A stretch of 64,000 nucleotides of DNA from Candidatus Nitronauta litoralis (GTDB lineage Bacteria; Nitrospinota; Nitrospinia; Nitrospinales; Nitrospinaceae). Shown in pieces: positions 14,477-22,923 of the stretch. Below the pieces are notes generated by a model, which saw only the letters and a program-made list of their open reading frames with translations, was not told where the DNA came from and ran no database searches. How positions within the stretch are numbered: position 1 is the first letter of the stretch; every line of letters begins with the position of its first letter. Both the position numbers and the translations under genes were made by a program. The DNA is taken from assembly GCA_015698285.1 (NCBI GenBank), contig CP048685.1, forward strand, positions 2,480,001-2,544,000, written 5' to 3'.

Positions 14477-15934
14477 ATGATCGAACAACAAACTGCCATT
14501 CCGAAGATCGTCATCGATCGCCGTCCCATGTGGATTGTGGTGTTTGACCGTATGCGCCGCGGGATTTTCCTGGCGGTGATCTTCCTGTTGTTTTTCGTCG
14601 CCCTCGGGTTTGACGGTCCATCGGACCTCTCTCCGGAAGCGTATAAGGTCATTTGTCTGTTCGGACTCTGCGTCACCCTTTGGTCGACCAACCTGATTCC
14701 GCTTTCAGCAACCAGCCTGCTCGCTATCGGGATGGTGCCGCTGCTCGGCATCATGGAATCGGGGCAGGTGTACCAGTTTTTCGGCAACAAGGCGGTGTTC
14801 TTCATCCTCGGTGCCTTTATTTTGTCGGGAGCGATGATCGCCTGCGGACTGAGTGTGCGCCTGTCGATGTGGATCATGGAAAATTTTGGACAGAGTCCGT
14901 TACGACTCTGGGGTTCTATATATTTTTTTGGTGCGATCAGTTCCTGCTTCATGTCCGAGCATGCTGTGGCGGCGATGCTGTTTCCCATCGTTTCGGAAAT
15001 CGTGCGGACGCTCAATCTGACTCCTGGCAAATCGGTATTCGCCAAAGGACTGTACTTCGCCATGGCCTGGGGCTGCATCATTGGCGGTGCGGCAACGGTT
15101 CTGGGTGGTGGACGCGTGCCACTTGCAGTCGAGATTCTTGAGAAGAGTACGCAAAAGGTGGCTACCCTCGGAGTCTGGGAGTATTCAGCCCTGTCGTTTC
15201 CTTTGTTTCTCATCATGTTGCCTGCGGGCTGGCTGGTGCTGACGACCCTGTTCAAGCCGGAGATCCAGGATGTGTCTCCGGCATTGAAAGTCCTGCACAA
15301 AAAGCGCGAGGCTCTGGGCAAAATAAGTTTTCACGAAATGGGGGTCGGTGGTGTGATGCTGATCACCCTGTTCTTCTGGTTTGTCTTTGGCGAACACTAC
15401 GGAATCGCCAACATTGCGATCATTGCAATCGTGGTGTTGTTTCTGTTTCGGCTGATCACATGGGAAAAAGTTCAGGAGCACGTCAACTGGGCAGTGATCC
15501 TGATGTACGGCGGCGCTATCTGTCTCGGTGAAGTGATGGCCGATACCGGTGCGGCGTTGTGGCTGGCACAGAAAGTCTTCTCCGGAATTATTGAGATGCC
15601 GGTGATGTTTCTGATAACCGTGGCGGTGCTGTCGGCGGCATTCACCACAGTGATGAACAATTCAGCCGTGATCGCTGTTCTCCTGCCGCCGGTGCTGTCT
15701 CTCTGCGGGGATTACGGGATCAGTCCCCTGGTGGCGGCGATGACAGTTATTCTGCCATCCAACTTTGCCTTTATTTTGCCAATTGCAACACCTGCATCGG
15801 CGCTGGCGTACAGTTCCCGTTGTTTCCAGTTGCGCGAGATGGTGATTACAGGATTCATCCTGGCTGCGATTGGCTTTATCGCGTATCTATTGCTACTTAA
15901 AGTTTACTGGCCGCTGATCGGCCTGGTAGGTTAG
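14477..15934 (+). CDS. DASS/SLC13-family anion or dicarboxylate transporter
   Basis: About 485 residues with a dozen hydrophobic segments. The ATG at 14477 is preferred over a GTG two codons upstream; neither has a good ribosome site. The repeats typical of the divalent anion:Na+ symporter family are visible: WSTNLIPLSATSLLAIGMVPLLGI and the pair SSCFMSEHAVAAMLFPIV and TTVMNNSAVIAVLLPPVL, which match the two substrate/sodium-binding SNT-like loops. The substrate could be C4-dicarboxylates, sulfate or a related anion; the sequence does not decide. Confidence 0.85.
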   Translation: MIEQQTAIPKIVIDRRPMWIVVFDRMRRGIFLAVIFLLFFVALGFDGPSDLSPEAYKVICLFGLCVTLWSTNLIPLSATSLLAIGMVPLLGIMESGQVYQFFGNKAVFFILGAFILSGAMIACGLSVRLSMWIMENFGQSPLRLWGSIYFFGAISSCFMSEHAVAAMLFPIVSEIVRTLNLTPGKSVFAKGLYFAMAWGCIIGGAATVLGGGRVPLAVEILEKSTQKVATLGVWEYSALSFPLFLIMLPAGWLVLTTLFKPEIQDVSPALKVLHKKREALGKISFHEMGVGGVMLITLFFWFVFGEHYGIANIAIIAIVVLFLFRLITWEKVQEHVNWAVILMYGGAICLGEVMADTGAALWLAQKVFSGIIEMPVMFLITVAVLSAAFTTVMNNSAVIAVLLPPVLSLCGDYGISPLVAAMTVILPSNFAFILPIATPASALAYSSRCFQLREMVITGFILAAIGFIAYLLLLKVYWPLIGLVG

Positions 15935-15940
15935 GAGACC

Positions 15941-16279
15941 ATGCCAACAATTGACAACATCGATCCGATCGAACTGAAGCGGCAACTGGATGCCGGTGAA
16001 GTGGAGTGTCTGCTCGACGTGCGCGATGAGTGGGAACACTCCCTTGTTGCACTGCCGGATTCGATACACATCCCGCTGAACGAGTTGGTCGATCGCATGA
16101 TGGAACTGGCGTTCGAAGAAGAGATCGTTGTGTATTGCCACGTCGGGCAACGCTCGCGGCGGGCCGCCGATATATTGATTGAAGCCGGAGTGAAGACGGT
16201 GCACAACCTCGCCGGCGGCATCGATGCCTATTCCCAGGTCGCGGATGCTTCTGTTCCGCGTTACCGCGCGGCGATGTGA
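15941..16279 (+). CDS. Single-domain rhodanese-like sulfurtransferase
   Basis: 112 residues covering one rhodanese domain: LLDVRDEWEHSLVALPDSIHIPL and the active-site loop VVYCHVGQRSRRAADIL with catalytic Cys66. Such proteins carry persulfide sulfur in the cytoplasm. It begins 6 bp after the DASS transporter, and its stop overlaps the next start (TGATG), so the three genes form an operon. Confidence 0.9.
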   Translation: MPTIDNIDPIELKRQLDAGEVECLLDVRDEWEHSLVALPDSIHIPLNELVDRMMELAFEEEIVVYCHVGQRSRRAADILIEAGVKTVHNLAGGIDAYSQVADASVPRYRAAM

Positions 16280-16551
16280 TGTCGGAAACCATAATGTTTA
16301 ACGGCGATGGAATGCCTGTGCCCGGTTCGCCGCTTGAAATCGAAAAAGAATTGTTGAACGGGACGGGGAACGTGATGGCGGATGGTGTGGCCATATACGT
16401 CGAGCACCTGAACGTCAGTGAAAATCAATATGTTGTTGTGAAGTCACCCGTTAAAGATGATCCACCCGAGATCAAGCGCTTCCCCTCCCACGCTTTTGAC
16501 AGTGCATGGCGACAGTTTCTCGAGTGGATGGCTCCTGAGCGCAAGTCCTAG
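16279..16551 (+). CDS. Small protein of unknown function
   Basis: 90 residues from the ATG that overlaps the rhodanese stop codon (TGATG); a GTG one codon earlier is also possible. Sequence features are LEIEKELLNGTGNVMADGVA and a C-terminal WRQFLEWMAPERKS. No signal peptide or membrane helix. No family recognised. Coupling to the rhodanese gene suggests a linked cytoplasmic role. Confidence 0.6.
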   Translation: MSETIMFNGDGMPVPGSPLEIEKELLNGTGNVMADGVAIYVEHLNVSENQYVVVKSPVKDDPPEIKRFPSHAFDSAWRQFLEWMAPERKS

Positions 16552-16614
16552 CCTGATGGGCGACTGGAACCTGAGAGTAGAATTGCCGAGAGAGTTCCTG
16601 GAGTTTTTATGTTA

Positions 16615-16756
16615 GCCGTGCGCCAGCACTTCCCCCTTGTAAAGGGGGTTGGGGGGATTATTTCTTGAATGTTATTTCAAAATAGTTTGATTGATTTTGT
16701 TGGCCGGGCACCGAGCACCCCTGGCTTTGCCTTCCTCTTTCGGAGAAGGGGGAATA
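16615..16756. repeat. Intergenic dispersed repeats, copy A
   Basis: Two short elements. At 16615-16659 GCCGTGCGCCAGCAC leads into a hairpin (TCCCCCTTGTAAAGGGGGTT) and a G run. At 16718-16756 CCCCTGGCTTTGCC leads into CTTTCGGAGAAGGGGGAATAT. Both recur almost unchanged and in the same order at 18306-18349 and 18420-18459. They look like extragenic repeat elements of the chromosome, not genes. Confidence 0.7.
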
Positions 16757-16798
16757 TTAAATCAAAAGCAAAGACAGGATAGGCAAGGCACTCAGCTG

Positions 16799-17353
16799 TT
16801 ATTTTTTCTCGGGAGCTTTTGTCTCGGCGCCGATGCTTTTTAAACCGGCTTCAGCGCAGGCAGCATCGAGATGGCCACCAGGTGCTCCGCCGACTCCTAT
16901 TCCCCCTACCACTTCGCCGTCAATCTTAATGGGCAGTCCGCCACCCAGAAGCAACATATGGTCGTTCATGTGTTGCAGGCCCTGGACCGCAGGCATTTTG
17001 ACAACCAGGGCCGCCAGATCTGCGGTAGAACGTTTCATGCTGGCCGACGTGTAGGCTTTTTTGCTGCTGCTTTGAACCGTATGCGGACCCGCTCCATCCT
17101 GACGCAACAGGGCACGTACGTTTCCTCCCCTGTCGACGACAGCGGCGCTGACGGTGTAGCCATCGGCTTTGCATTGATCGACCGCTGCCTGCGCGGCCTT
17201 CGCTGCCAGGGCAAGAGGAAGTACACTTTCTTTTGGTAGTTCAGCGGCTGCAACGTTTGCAGTTAGCAAACTTGCGAAACACAGAGCTGTCATTATTGTT
17301 ATCGATTTAATCCGAGACCGTTTTATTGAAATAATATTGGTATTGATCATCAT
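16799..17353 (-). CDS. Exported HbpS/GlcG-family (DUF336) protein
   Basis: 184 residues with a signal peptide (SITIMTALCFASLLTANVAAA). The mature part is the GlcG/HbpS domain: ALAAKAAQAAVDQCKADGYT, VSAAVVDRGGNVRALLRQDG, KKAYTSASMKRSTADLA and GGGLPIKIDGEVVGGIGVGG with a late CAEAGL. Members bind haem or small ligands and serve as accessory sensors or cofactor carriers. A GAGGGGG site precedes tandem ATGs. It is not near a sensor kinase, so the role here is open. Confidence 0.85.
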   Translation of the reverse strand: MMINTNIISIKRSRIKSITIMTALCFASLLTANVAAAELPKESVLPLALAAKAAQAAVDQCKADGYTVSAAVVDRGGNVRALLRQDGAGPHTVQSSSKKAYTSASMKRSTADLAALVVKMPAVQGLQHMNDHMLLLGGGLPIKIDGEVVGGIGVGGAPGGHLDAACAEAGLKSIGAETKAPEKK

Positions 17354-17395
17354 GCCCCCTCGGGTTTGTTTTGGAGTTTATTTATTGAGAAAAAA

Positions 17396-18073
17396 TTAAC
17401 GTGTCTTCGCGGTTGCCAGAATCTTCACAATTTCGGTGAATCCTTTTTGCTGTGCGTGTTGCAATGGGGTGATTCCATCGTTGTCTGCAATCGTAATATC
17501 GGCTCCGGCATCGACCAGCATCTGGACAATCTGTTGATGCCTTGGGCCGCCATCGCTCAGGACAATGGCTTCCATCAAGGCAGTCCAACCCAGATAGTTC
17601 ACATGGTTGATGTCTGTTTTGGTTTGGAGCAATGCTTTGACGACCTTGACATGACCACGCTCACAGGCGGGTATCAAGGCCGTGCCGCCGTAACGGTTAT
17701 ACAGGCCGAAATCGGGATTGGCCTGCAGGATCATGTTTAATATTTCAAGCGTTCCTTCGGCTCCCGCCAGCAAGAGCGGGCTGTCCTGAATGCGGTCCTG
17801 CAGGTTCACATCAGCACCCGCTTCAATTAACAGCCGCGCGGTTTCAATATGGTTTTTATCGACAGCTATCAGCAGAGCAGAGCGTCCACGTAAATCCTGA
17901 CTGTCAACGTTGGCACCCTGCTGCAGAAGTTGTTTGATCTTGTCAGCTTCATTATTTTCTGCCGCATCGATTAGTTGCCTGTCTATTCGATTCACCGGAA
18001 TTCCCTGGTTTGCGATACCCAGCACAATGGCGAAAGCAACCAGGGCAATCAAAAGTTTTTTAACGGCTTTCAT
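17396..18073 (-). CDS. Ankyrin-repeat protein with N-terminal signal/anchor
   Basis: 225 residues. A hydrophobic N-terminus (LLIALVAFAIVLGIANQG) serves as signal or anchor. Five ankyrin repeats follow (DKIKQLLQQGANVDSQDLRG, HIETARLLIEAGADVNLQD, ILNMILQANPDFGLYNRYGG, VKVVKALLQTKTDINHVNYL, IVQMLVDAGADITIADNDG), covering nearly the whole mature protein. It probably mediates protein contacts in the periplasm. It lies 42 bp upstream of the HbpS-like gene in the same orientation, so the two may be co-expressed. Confidence 0.85.
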   Translation of the reverse strand: MKAVKKLLIALVAFAIVLGIANQGIPVNRIDRQLIDAAENNEADKIKQLLQQGANVDSQDLRGRSALLIAVDKNHIETARLLIEAGADVNLQDRIQDSPLLLAGAEGTLEILNMILQANPDFGLYNRYGGTALIPACERGHVKVVKALLQTKTDINHVNYLGWTALMEAIVLSDGGPRHQQIVQMLVDAGADITIADNDGITPLQHAQQKGFTEIVKILATAKTR

Positions 18074-18655
18074 GAGGACAGTGTATCAAACTGCCTCGGG
18101 GAAATATCCAGCGAAAACCATGCAGGGAAAAGGCTGGCGCGTGAATGGAGAGTCTGGGTTGCATCGTCGCGGAGTAGTTCAACGCGAACGACTGAAAGGA
18201 GCGGCGCGGCTCCGGAAGAGTTTGCTTTTACTCCCCCTTCTCCGAAGGGGGCTGGGGGGCTTCTTCCTTTTTACTTTTTTCAAAATAGCTTAAATGGTTT
18301 TGTTGGCCGTGCGCCAGCACCTCCCCCTTGTAAAGGGGTTTGGGGGGATCGTTTTTTAATTTCTTTTTTAATGTTTCTTTTTGTGGGTGAGGTTTTTTAG
18401 GTGGCAACAGCTTAAAAGCCCCCTGGCTTCGCCTTCCCCCTTCGGAGAAGGGGGAATATCATTACCTCCAAACTCCAAAGCAAAGCCGAGATTCTTCACT
18501 TCACGGCGTTTTGTTCGGAATGACAACTCGGAGCTTTATGTCTTTTTATCTGACAGGTAAAACTCACGTATGTCATTCTGAGGACCAAAGGGACCCTTCG
18601 ATAAACTCAGAATCTCGCATTTGCTTTTATGGAGTTTGCGAAACTGAAAAGCGGC
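18074..18655. repeat. 582-bp intergenic region filled with dispersed repeats, copy B
   Basis: It contains a diverged relative of the palindromic element (18164-18220), second copies of the 16615 and 16718 repeats (18306-18349, 18420-18459), and AT/GC blocks of the type GAGATTCTTCACTTC...GGAATGACA (18489-18527) and GTCATTCTGAGG...CTCAGAATCTCGC (18570-18617), which are complementary in part. No gene is visible. Confidence 0.6.
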
Positions 18656-20125
18656 TTAGTTCTCTTTAAGCTTATCCAGTACCACTTGTCGCATGGCGTC
18701 GATGGGGGCGGTTGTGCCGGTCCATAGTTCGAATTGTTCCACGGCTTGATTGACAAACAGTTCAATGCCGGGGATGGCAGTGCAGCCGGCGGCTTTGGCT
18801 TCGGTGATCAGCCGGGTTTCCAGGGGATTGTACACGGAGTCGAATACGATCATGCCGGGTTTAAGGCAACTGGCAGGGCAGGGGGTCTGCTTCACATTCG
18901 GATTCATCCCGACCGGCGAACAGTTGATGAGGATGTCCGGTGTTTCATTGGCAACCGAGTCAATGTGGATCAGTCGCGCTCCGAGCTGGTTCGCTAACTC
19001 TTCTCCGCGTTCTTTGTTACGGTGATAGGTGAGAGTCAGTTTTGCACCGGCGTCTTTCAATGTGTGCCCGATGGCTTTGGCCGTTCCACCTGCACCGATG
19101 ATGACCACGTTTTTTCCGGCGACCTCGCCTTTAGCCTTTAGCGCACGCAGGGCACCGGTACCGTCGGTGTTGTGTCCCGCCCAGGCCTTGTTTTCGTTCA
19201 CCACCGTGTTGACCGCACCAATTTTTTTCGCTTGTGCGGAGATGGAACCGAGGTAACGTCCGATTTCCTCCTTGTGCGGCATGGTGACGCTGAGTCCACC
19301 GAGGTACGGTTCGAATGCGGAGAAAAATCGCTGTACGTTCTGAACAGGAAACGGGACGTATACGTGAGGCAGGTCGGTCAGTTGAAACGCCTTGTTGTGG
19401 ATGAGGTAGCCCATGCTTTTGTTGACCGGATCACCGATGACACCGAAGATTTTTGCATCCGATGGAATTTCGTTAACGCGGTAAACTTCTTTGAGGATGC
19501 GGGCCGGTATTTGCCCGGGTGCGCTTTCCTTACCCGTTTCAAGAGAGCCAAAGGTTAGCCAGCTTCCAAAGTGGACTGACAGGATGCGGCTTACTTCTCC
19601 TTTTTCTCCCATGCAGAAGCCGATCATCTTTTTTTCATTCTTGCGCGCCCGGTAAAGCAGTTTGAACATTGCCAGGTTGTCGGTGATGTCCTGAGCATAG
19701 GTGATGAGCTTGATGATATCCGCTGGCATTTCGCACATGATTTCGTAAAACTTGTCGATGCGTTCATCGGTGCGGGTGAAATCGTGATGCGACAGAATGA
19801 TCTGGCTTTCACCCTTGTTCTCCAACACGGATTTAAGCAGCGGGCCGGGAGTAGACGTTTCGATGTCGACATAAGGCGCGCCCAGATCGATGGCTTTTCG
19901 AATGGATGCCACGCGGTCTTCGTCCGAGCCACGGTATTGACCGCCGTCCATTTTCGACCGGTAGGTGACGATGACCTTGTTGTCAGCCGTCTGCATCAGG
20001 TCTTTGAGGTCCCCGTCCGGGATGAGGTCCATGCGCAGTTCAACGATGTCCGCCAGGTTGCGGCAGCGTTCGATGTCTTTTAATGCCTGTTGGTGCGATG
20101 GACCGACTATGGGAATACAGATCAT
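18656..20125 (-). CDS. aroDE: Bifunctional 3-dehydroquinate dehydratase / shikimate dehydrogenase
   Basis: 489 residues. The N-terminal half (1-220) is a type I dehydroquinase: CIPIVGPSHQQAL, VELRMDLIPDGDL, IILSHHDFTRT with the catalytic His, and DIIKLITYAQDI with the Schiff-base Lys. The C-terminal half is a shikimate dehydrogenase: FGVIGDPVNKSMGYLIHN, LGGLSVTMPHKEEI with the catalytic Lys, GHNTDGTG and the NADP-binding GAGGTAKAI. It does steps three and four of the shikimate pathway. Fused AroDE occurs in plants, planctomycetes, chlamydiae and some other bacteria. Confidence 0.9.
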   Translation of the reverse strand: MICIPIVGPSHQQALKDIERCRNLADIVELRMDLIPDGDLKDLMQTADNKVIVTYRSKMDGGQYRGSDEDRVASIRKAIDLGAPYVDIETSTPGPLLKSVLENKGESQIILSHHDFTRTDERIDKFYEIMCEMPADIIKLITYAQDITDNLAMFKLLYRARKNEKKMIGFCMGEKGEVSRILSVHFGSWLTFGSLETGKESAPGQIPARILKEVYRVNEIPSDAKIFGVIGDPVNKSMGYLIHNKAFQLTDLPHVYVPFPVQNVQRFFSAFEPYLGGLSVTMPHKEEIGRYLGSISAQAKKIGAVNTVVNENKAWAGHNTDGTGALRALKAKGEVAGKNVVIIGAGGTAKAIGHTLKDAGAKLTLTYHRNKERGEELANQLGARLIHIDSVANETPDILINCSPVGMNPNVKQTPCPASCLKPGMIVFDSVYNPLETRLITEAKAAGCTAIPGIELFVNQAVEQFELWTGTTAPIDAMRQVVLDKLKEN

Positions 20126-20354
20126 GGGTTTCGGTATTTTACAGTTAGTAATAGGGAAGGGAGATTATGCACGTTTTCGATGGATGTGTGCAACCCACCT
20201 GGGGAGTTTGGTGTAGATTGCTTCACTTCGACAGGCTCGGTGTGACAATCTGGAGGGCTAGCAATAAATAAAAGGCGAGATATTTCACTTCATTCTGCTT
20301 TGTTCAAAATGACATTTTTATCCAATAGACAAGAACGTTAGCCATGCTCCGGCA
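20126..20354. repeat. Intergenic region with repeat-like blocks
   Basis: 229 bp. It holds TTGCTTCACTTCGACAGGCTCGG-type and TTCACTTCATTCTGC...AAAATGAC-type blocks related to those at 14170 and 18490-18610. No gene or clear terminator seen. Confidence 0.4.
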
Positions 20355-21026
20355 TCAATTCCAGCGGGAGTCAAGACCTTCGCGGGCGAAGCGGGAGGAT
20401 TGCTGGACGATGCGGGTTTTGAGTTCGAGGGTTTCCAGCAGGGCGGCCACCCGTTTTTCGACATTGAGTTCTTCAAGGAAGAAACGTTGTTGGTCGAGAG
20501 TGAAATCCAGCAGGTGGGCCATACGATCGGTAGCATCACCCAGGCTTCGGCAATTGTCGAGATCCAGTTCCAGCTCCCCGCGTTTTTCTTCCGGCAGCAG
20601 TTCCCTGAAGTTCCAGAAACGGGAAGCAAGATTGTAAAAGGGAGAGCCTTCTGTTTTATTTATGGGAGAGTCCTCAATATTGGTGAGGAGTTCCACATTG
20701 GCTTGCCTGAATGGTCGGTCACCAAATTCGTCGAGCACGCGGAAACGGGTTTGCCCGGATATCACGATGTTGTATTTGCCATCTTCTTGTTGGGTATGTT
20801 TTTTGATGGGGCCTGCGCAACCGATGGAATCAATGGGAGGTGACTCGTAATACTGCTCTTCCCAGCCCGATTGCAGCAACACCATGCCAATCCATTGCCC
20901 GGTTTCGATGGAATGCGCGACCATCTCTCTGTATCTCATTTCGAAGATATGAAGAGGCAGCAGGGTATTTGGATAAAATACTGTTGAAGGTAATGGAAAC
21001 AGGGAAATTTGACGTTTTTCAGTCAT
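20355..21026 (-). CDS. LON substrate-binding-domain protein
   Basis: 223 residues. The N-terminal domain matches the Lon protease N-terminal fold (LFPLPSTVFYPNTLLPLHIFEMRYREMV, then GQTRFRVLDEF), followed by a helical part (ELLPEEKRGELELDLDNCRS, MAHLLDFTLDQQRFFLEELN). No AAA+ or protease domain is attached. Stand-alone LON-domain proteins are common; their function, perhaps as an adaptor, is not established. Cytoplasmic. Confidence 0.9.
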   Translation of the reverse strand: MTEKRQISLFPLPSTVFYPNTLLPLHIFEMRYREMVAHSIETGQWIGMVLLQSGWEEQYYESPPIDSIGCAGPIKKHTQQEDGKYNIVISGQTRFRVLDEFGDRPFRQANVELLTNIEDSPINKTEGSPFYNLASRFWNFRELLPEEKRGELELDLDNCRSLGDATDRMAHLLDFTLDQQRFFLEELNVEKRVAALLETLELKTRIVQQSSRFAREGLDSRWN

Positions 21027-21211
21027 GAGGGCCTTTCAGTTCGGTGCATTACAATTTCGAAGGCTATTGTAGCATTTCTTTTCAAATACCCCTTTGTGGG
21101 GGTTTTGCCCCTTTATATTCAACGTTTTTTTCGATAATCTGCATCAAAGACACAAAATTGTGCATCTAATCTGGTAACGATGTATTTCCCCCTTTTAAGG
21201 ACTGTGATTTA

Positions 21212-22621
21212 GTGAAAACTGCTATAGCCGACCCGATAGACCGTTGTGAACATATAAAACAGGAACTGACCGACTGGGGCCTATATGGCGAAATGGAGGA
21301 AGCGCCCGGAGAAGTCTGGCGTATTTCTCCTGAACCCTTCCCATTATCCCGAAAGGATGTCGAGTATCTGGAAAACCTGGGTTCCCACCTGCTGACTTTT
21401 TACCAGGGCCTGAACCAGCTTTATTTCGATAGCATCAAGGGCAGGGCTCCAGTCTGGATATCGGAGTACCTGGATGAGGGGAAACCTTCCGATTTATTGA
21501 CATTATCACGGATGAAGCGTTTCAAAACGCATCTTCCCCGGATAATCCGGCCCGATATTATGGTAACGGAGTCCGGGTATTCCATTACGGAGTTGGACTC
21601 GGTTCCTGGAGGATTTGGGCGCACATCAGGATTGATGTCTCTGTATGGGGAGCAGCATGAACTGGTTGGTCAAAAGGAAGGTGGCATCCCCAGGCTGTTT
21701 TGGGAAATGATGGAAGCGTTATCTGGTAAGGAAAATTGCCGGGTTGCCATTGTGGTTTCTGATGAGGCCAAAGACTACCGGTCAGAAATGGATTATCTTT
21801 GCGGCATTTTACAGGAACAGGGGGCGCAGGTTACCGTTTGTCATCCAAAGGAAATTCTGTTTCAGGAAACTGGACTATATATAGATAATGGCAAAGGACC
21901 CCAGGAACTTGATGCGGTATATCGCTTTTTTGAGTTATTTGACCTCCTCAACATACCCAAAGCGGAATTGATCAGTTATTCGGTCAAAAAGGGCAAGGTT
22001 GCGGTCACCCCTCCCTATAAACCGCAGTTGGAAGAAAAGCTCAGTTTTGGCCTGTTTCATCACCCCTCATTGGCTGATTGGTGGGAAAAGTATCTCGGAA
22101 GTGAAACCTTTAGCCTGTTATCCCATCTAATTCCAAGAACCTGGATTCTCGATAACCGGCCATTACCGCCTCAGGCAGTAATTCCTGGATTGAAGATTCA
22201 GGGGCGGGCGGTGTCCGACTGGAGTGAACTTCTCCCACTGACCCAAAAGGAAAGAGAATTGGTGGTGAAAACCTCCGGTTTTTCTCCTTTATCCTGGGGA
22301 AGCCGGGGAGTGGTAGTCGGGCACGATGTTTCGTCTGAAGACTGGCAGGCGACGCTCCATGAGCGGCTGGACAGGTTCCCGAATGAGCCAAGCATTTTGC
22401 AGGAGTTTCACAAGGGCAAACGTTTTGTCATCTCCTACCTGGATGAAGAACGACAGGTTTTGCGTGAGATGCAAAGCCGGGTTCGGCTCACACCGTATTA
22501 TTTTGTGGTGAAGGGCAAAACCCGTTTAGGTGGCATTCTGGCAACGCTTTGCCCGCAAGATAAAAAGAAGATTCACGGAATGACTGATGCGGTGATGGTT
22601 CCTTGTTGCATCGCGGATTGA
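21212..22621 (+). CDS. Unknown 469-residue protein, possibly ATP-grasp-like
   Basis: It starts at a GTG with AAGGA 11 nt upstream. There is no signal peptide. Regions of note: ITELDSVPGGFGRTSGLMSL near residue 130, RVAIVVSDEAKDYRSEMDYL near 180 (a Rossmann-like strand-helix), and VVKTSGFSPLSWGSRGVVVG near 350, followed by an ILQEF strand. That order recalls ATP-grasp enzymes of the glutathionylspermidine-synthase or circularly permuted type, but the resemblance is weak. It is followed by glutaredoxin and KamA-type genes in the same orientation. Confidence 0.6.
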   Translation: MKTAIADPIDRCEHIKQELTDWGLYGEMEEAPGEVWRISPEPFPLSRKDVEYLENLGSHLLTFYQGLNQLYFDSIKGRAPVWISEYLDEGKPSDLLTLSRMKRFKTHLPRIIRPDIMVTESGYSITELDSVPGGFGRTSGLMSLYGEQHELVGQKEGGIPRLFWEMMEALSGKENCRVAIVVSDEAKDYRSEMDYLCGILQEQGAQVTVCHPKEILFQETGLYIDNGKGPQELDAVYRFFELFDLLNIPKAELISYSVKKGKVAVTPPYKPQLEEKLSFGLFHHPSLADWWEKYLGSETFSLLSHLIPRTWILDNRPLPPQAVIPGLKIQGRAVSDWSELLPLTQKERELVVKTSGFSPLSWGSRGVVVGHDVSSEDWQATLHERLDRFPNEPSILQEFHKGKRFVISYLDEERQVLREMQSRVRLTPYYFVVKGKTRLGGILATLCPQDKKKIHGMTDAVMVPCCIAD

Positions 22622-22647
22622 AAACGAAACATAAGGAAGCAAGGGAT

Positions 22648-22890
22648 ATGGAACTGATTCGACTTTACAACATAGATGGCTGTGGTTATTGTGCGATGGT
22701 TCGGTCACATCTGGACCGGATGGGAATCGAATATGAAAAAATTGATGTTCCATGGCCGCATCACCTGCGTAAGCAAGTCATGGAGATATCTGGACAGACT
22801 ACAGTTCCTGTCCTGGTGGATGACGATGTCGTGTTGAGCGATGAAAATGACATCATCGAATACCTCAATAAGACTTACGCCAACTCCTGA
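22648..22890 (+). CDS. Glutaredoxin-like protein
   Basis: 80 residues from the ATG preceded by AAGGG. Thioredoxin fold with the redox motif CGYC (C12, C15), the cis-proline loop QTTVPVLVDDDVV and a final helix IIEYLNKTY. It is a small cytoplasmic thiol-disulfide or glutathione-dependent reductant. It lies 27 bp after the 469-residue protein and 33 bp before the KamA-like gene. Confidence 0.9.
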   Translation: MELIRLYNIDGCGYCAMVRSHLDRMGIEYEKIDVPWPHHLRKQVMEISGQTTVPVLVDDDVVLSDENDIIEYLNKTYANS

Positions 22891-22923
22891 TTTAACTCTC
22901 CCCGAAATTTAACAAGGCGAAAT

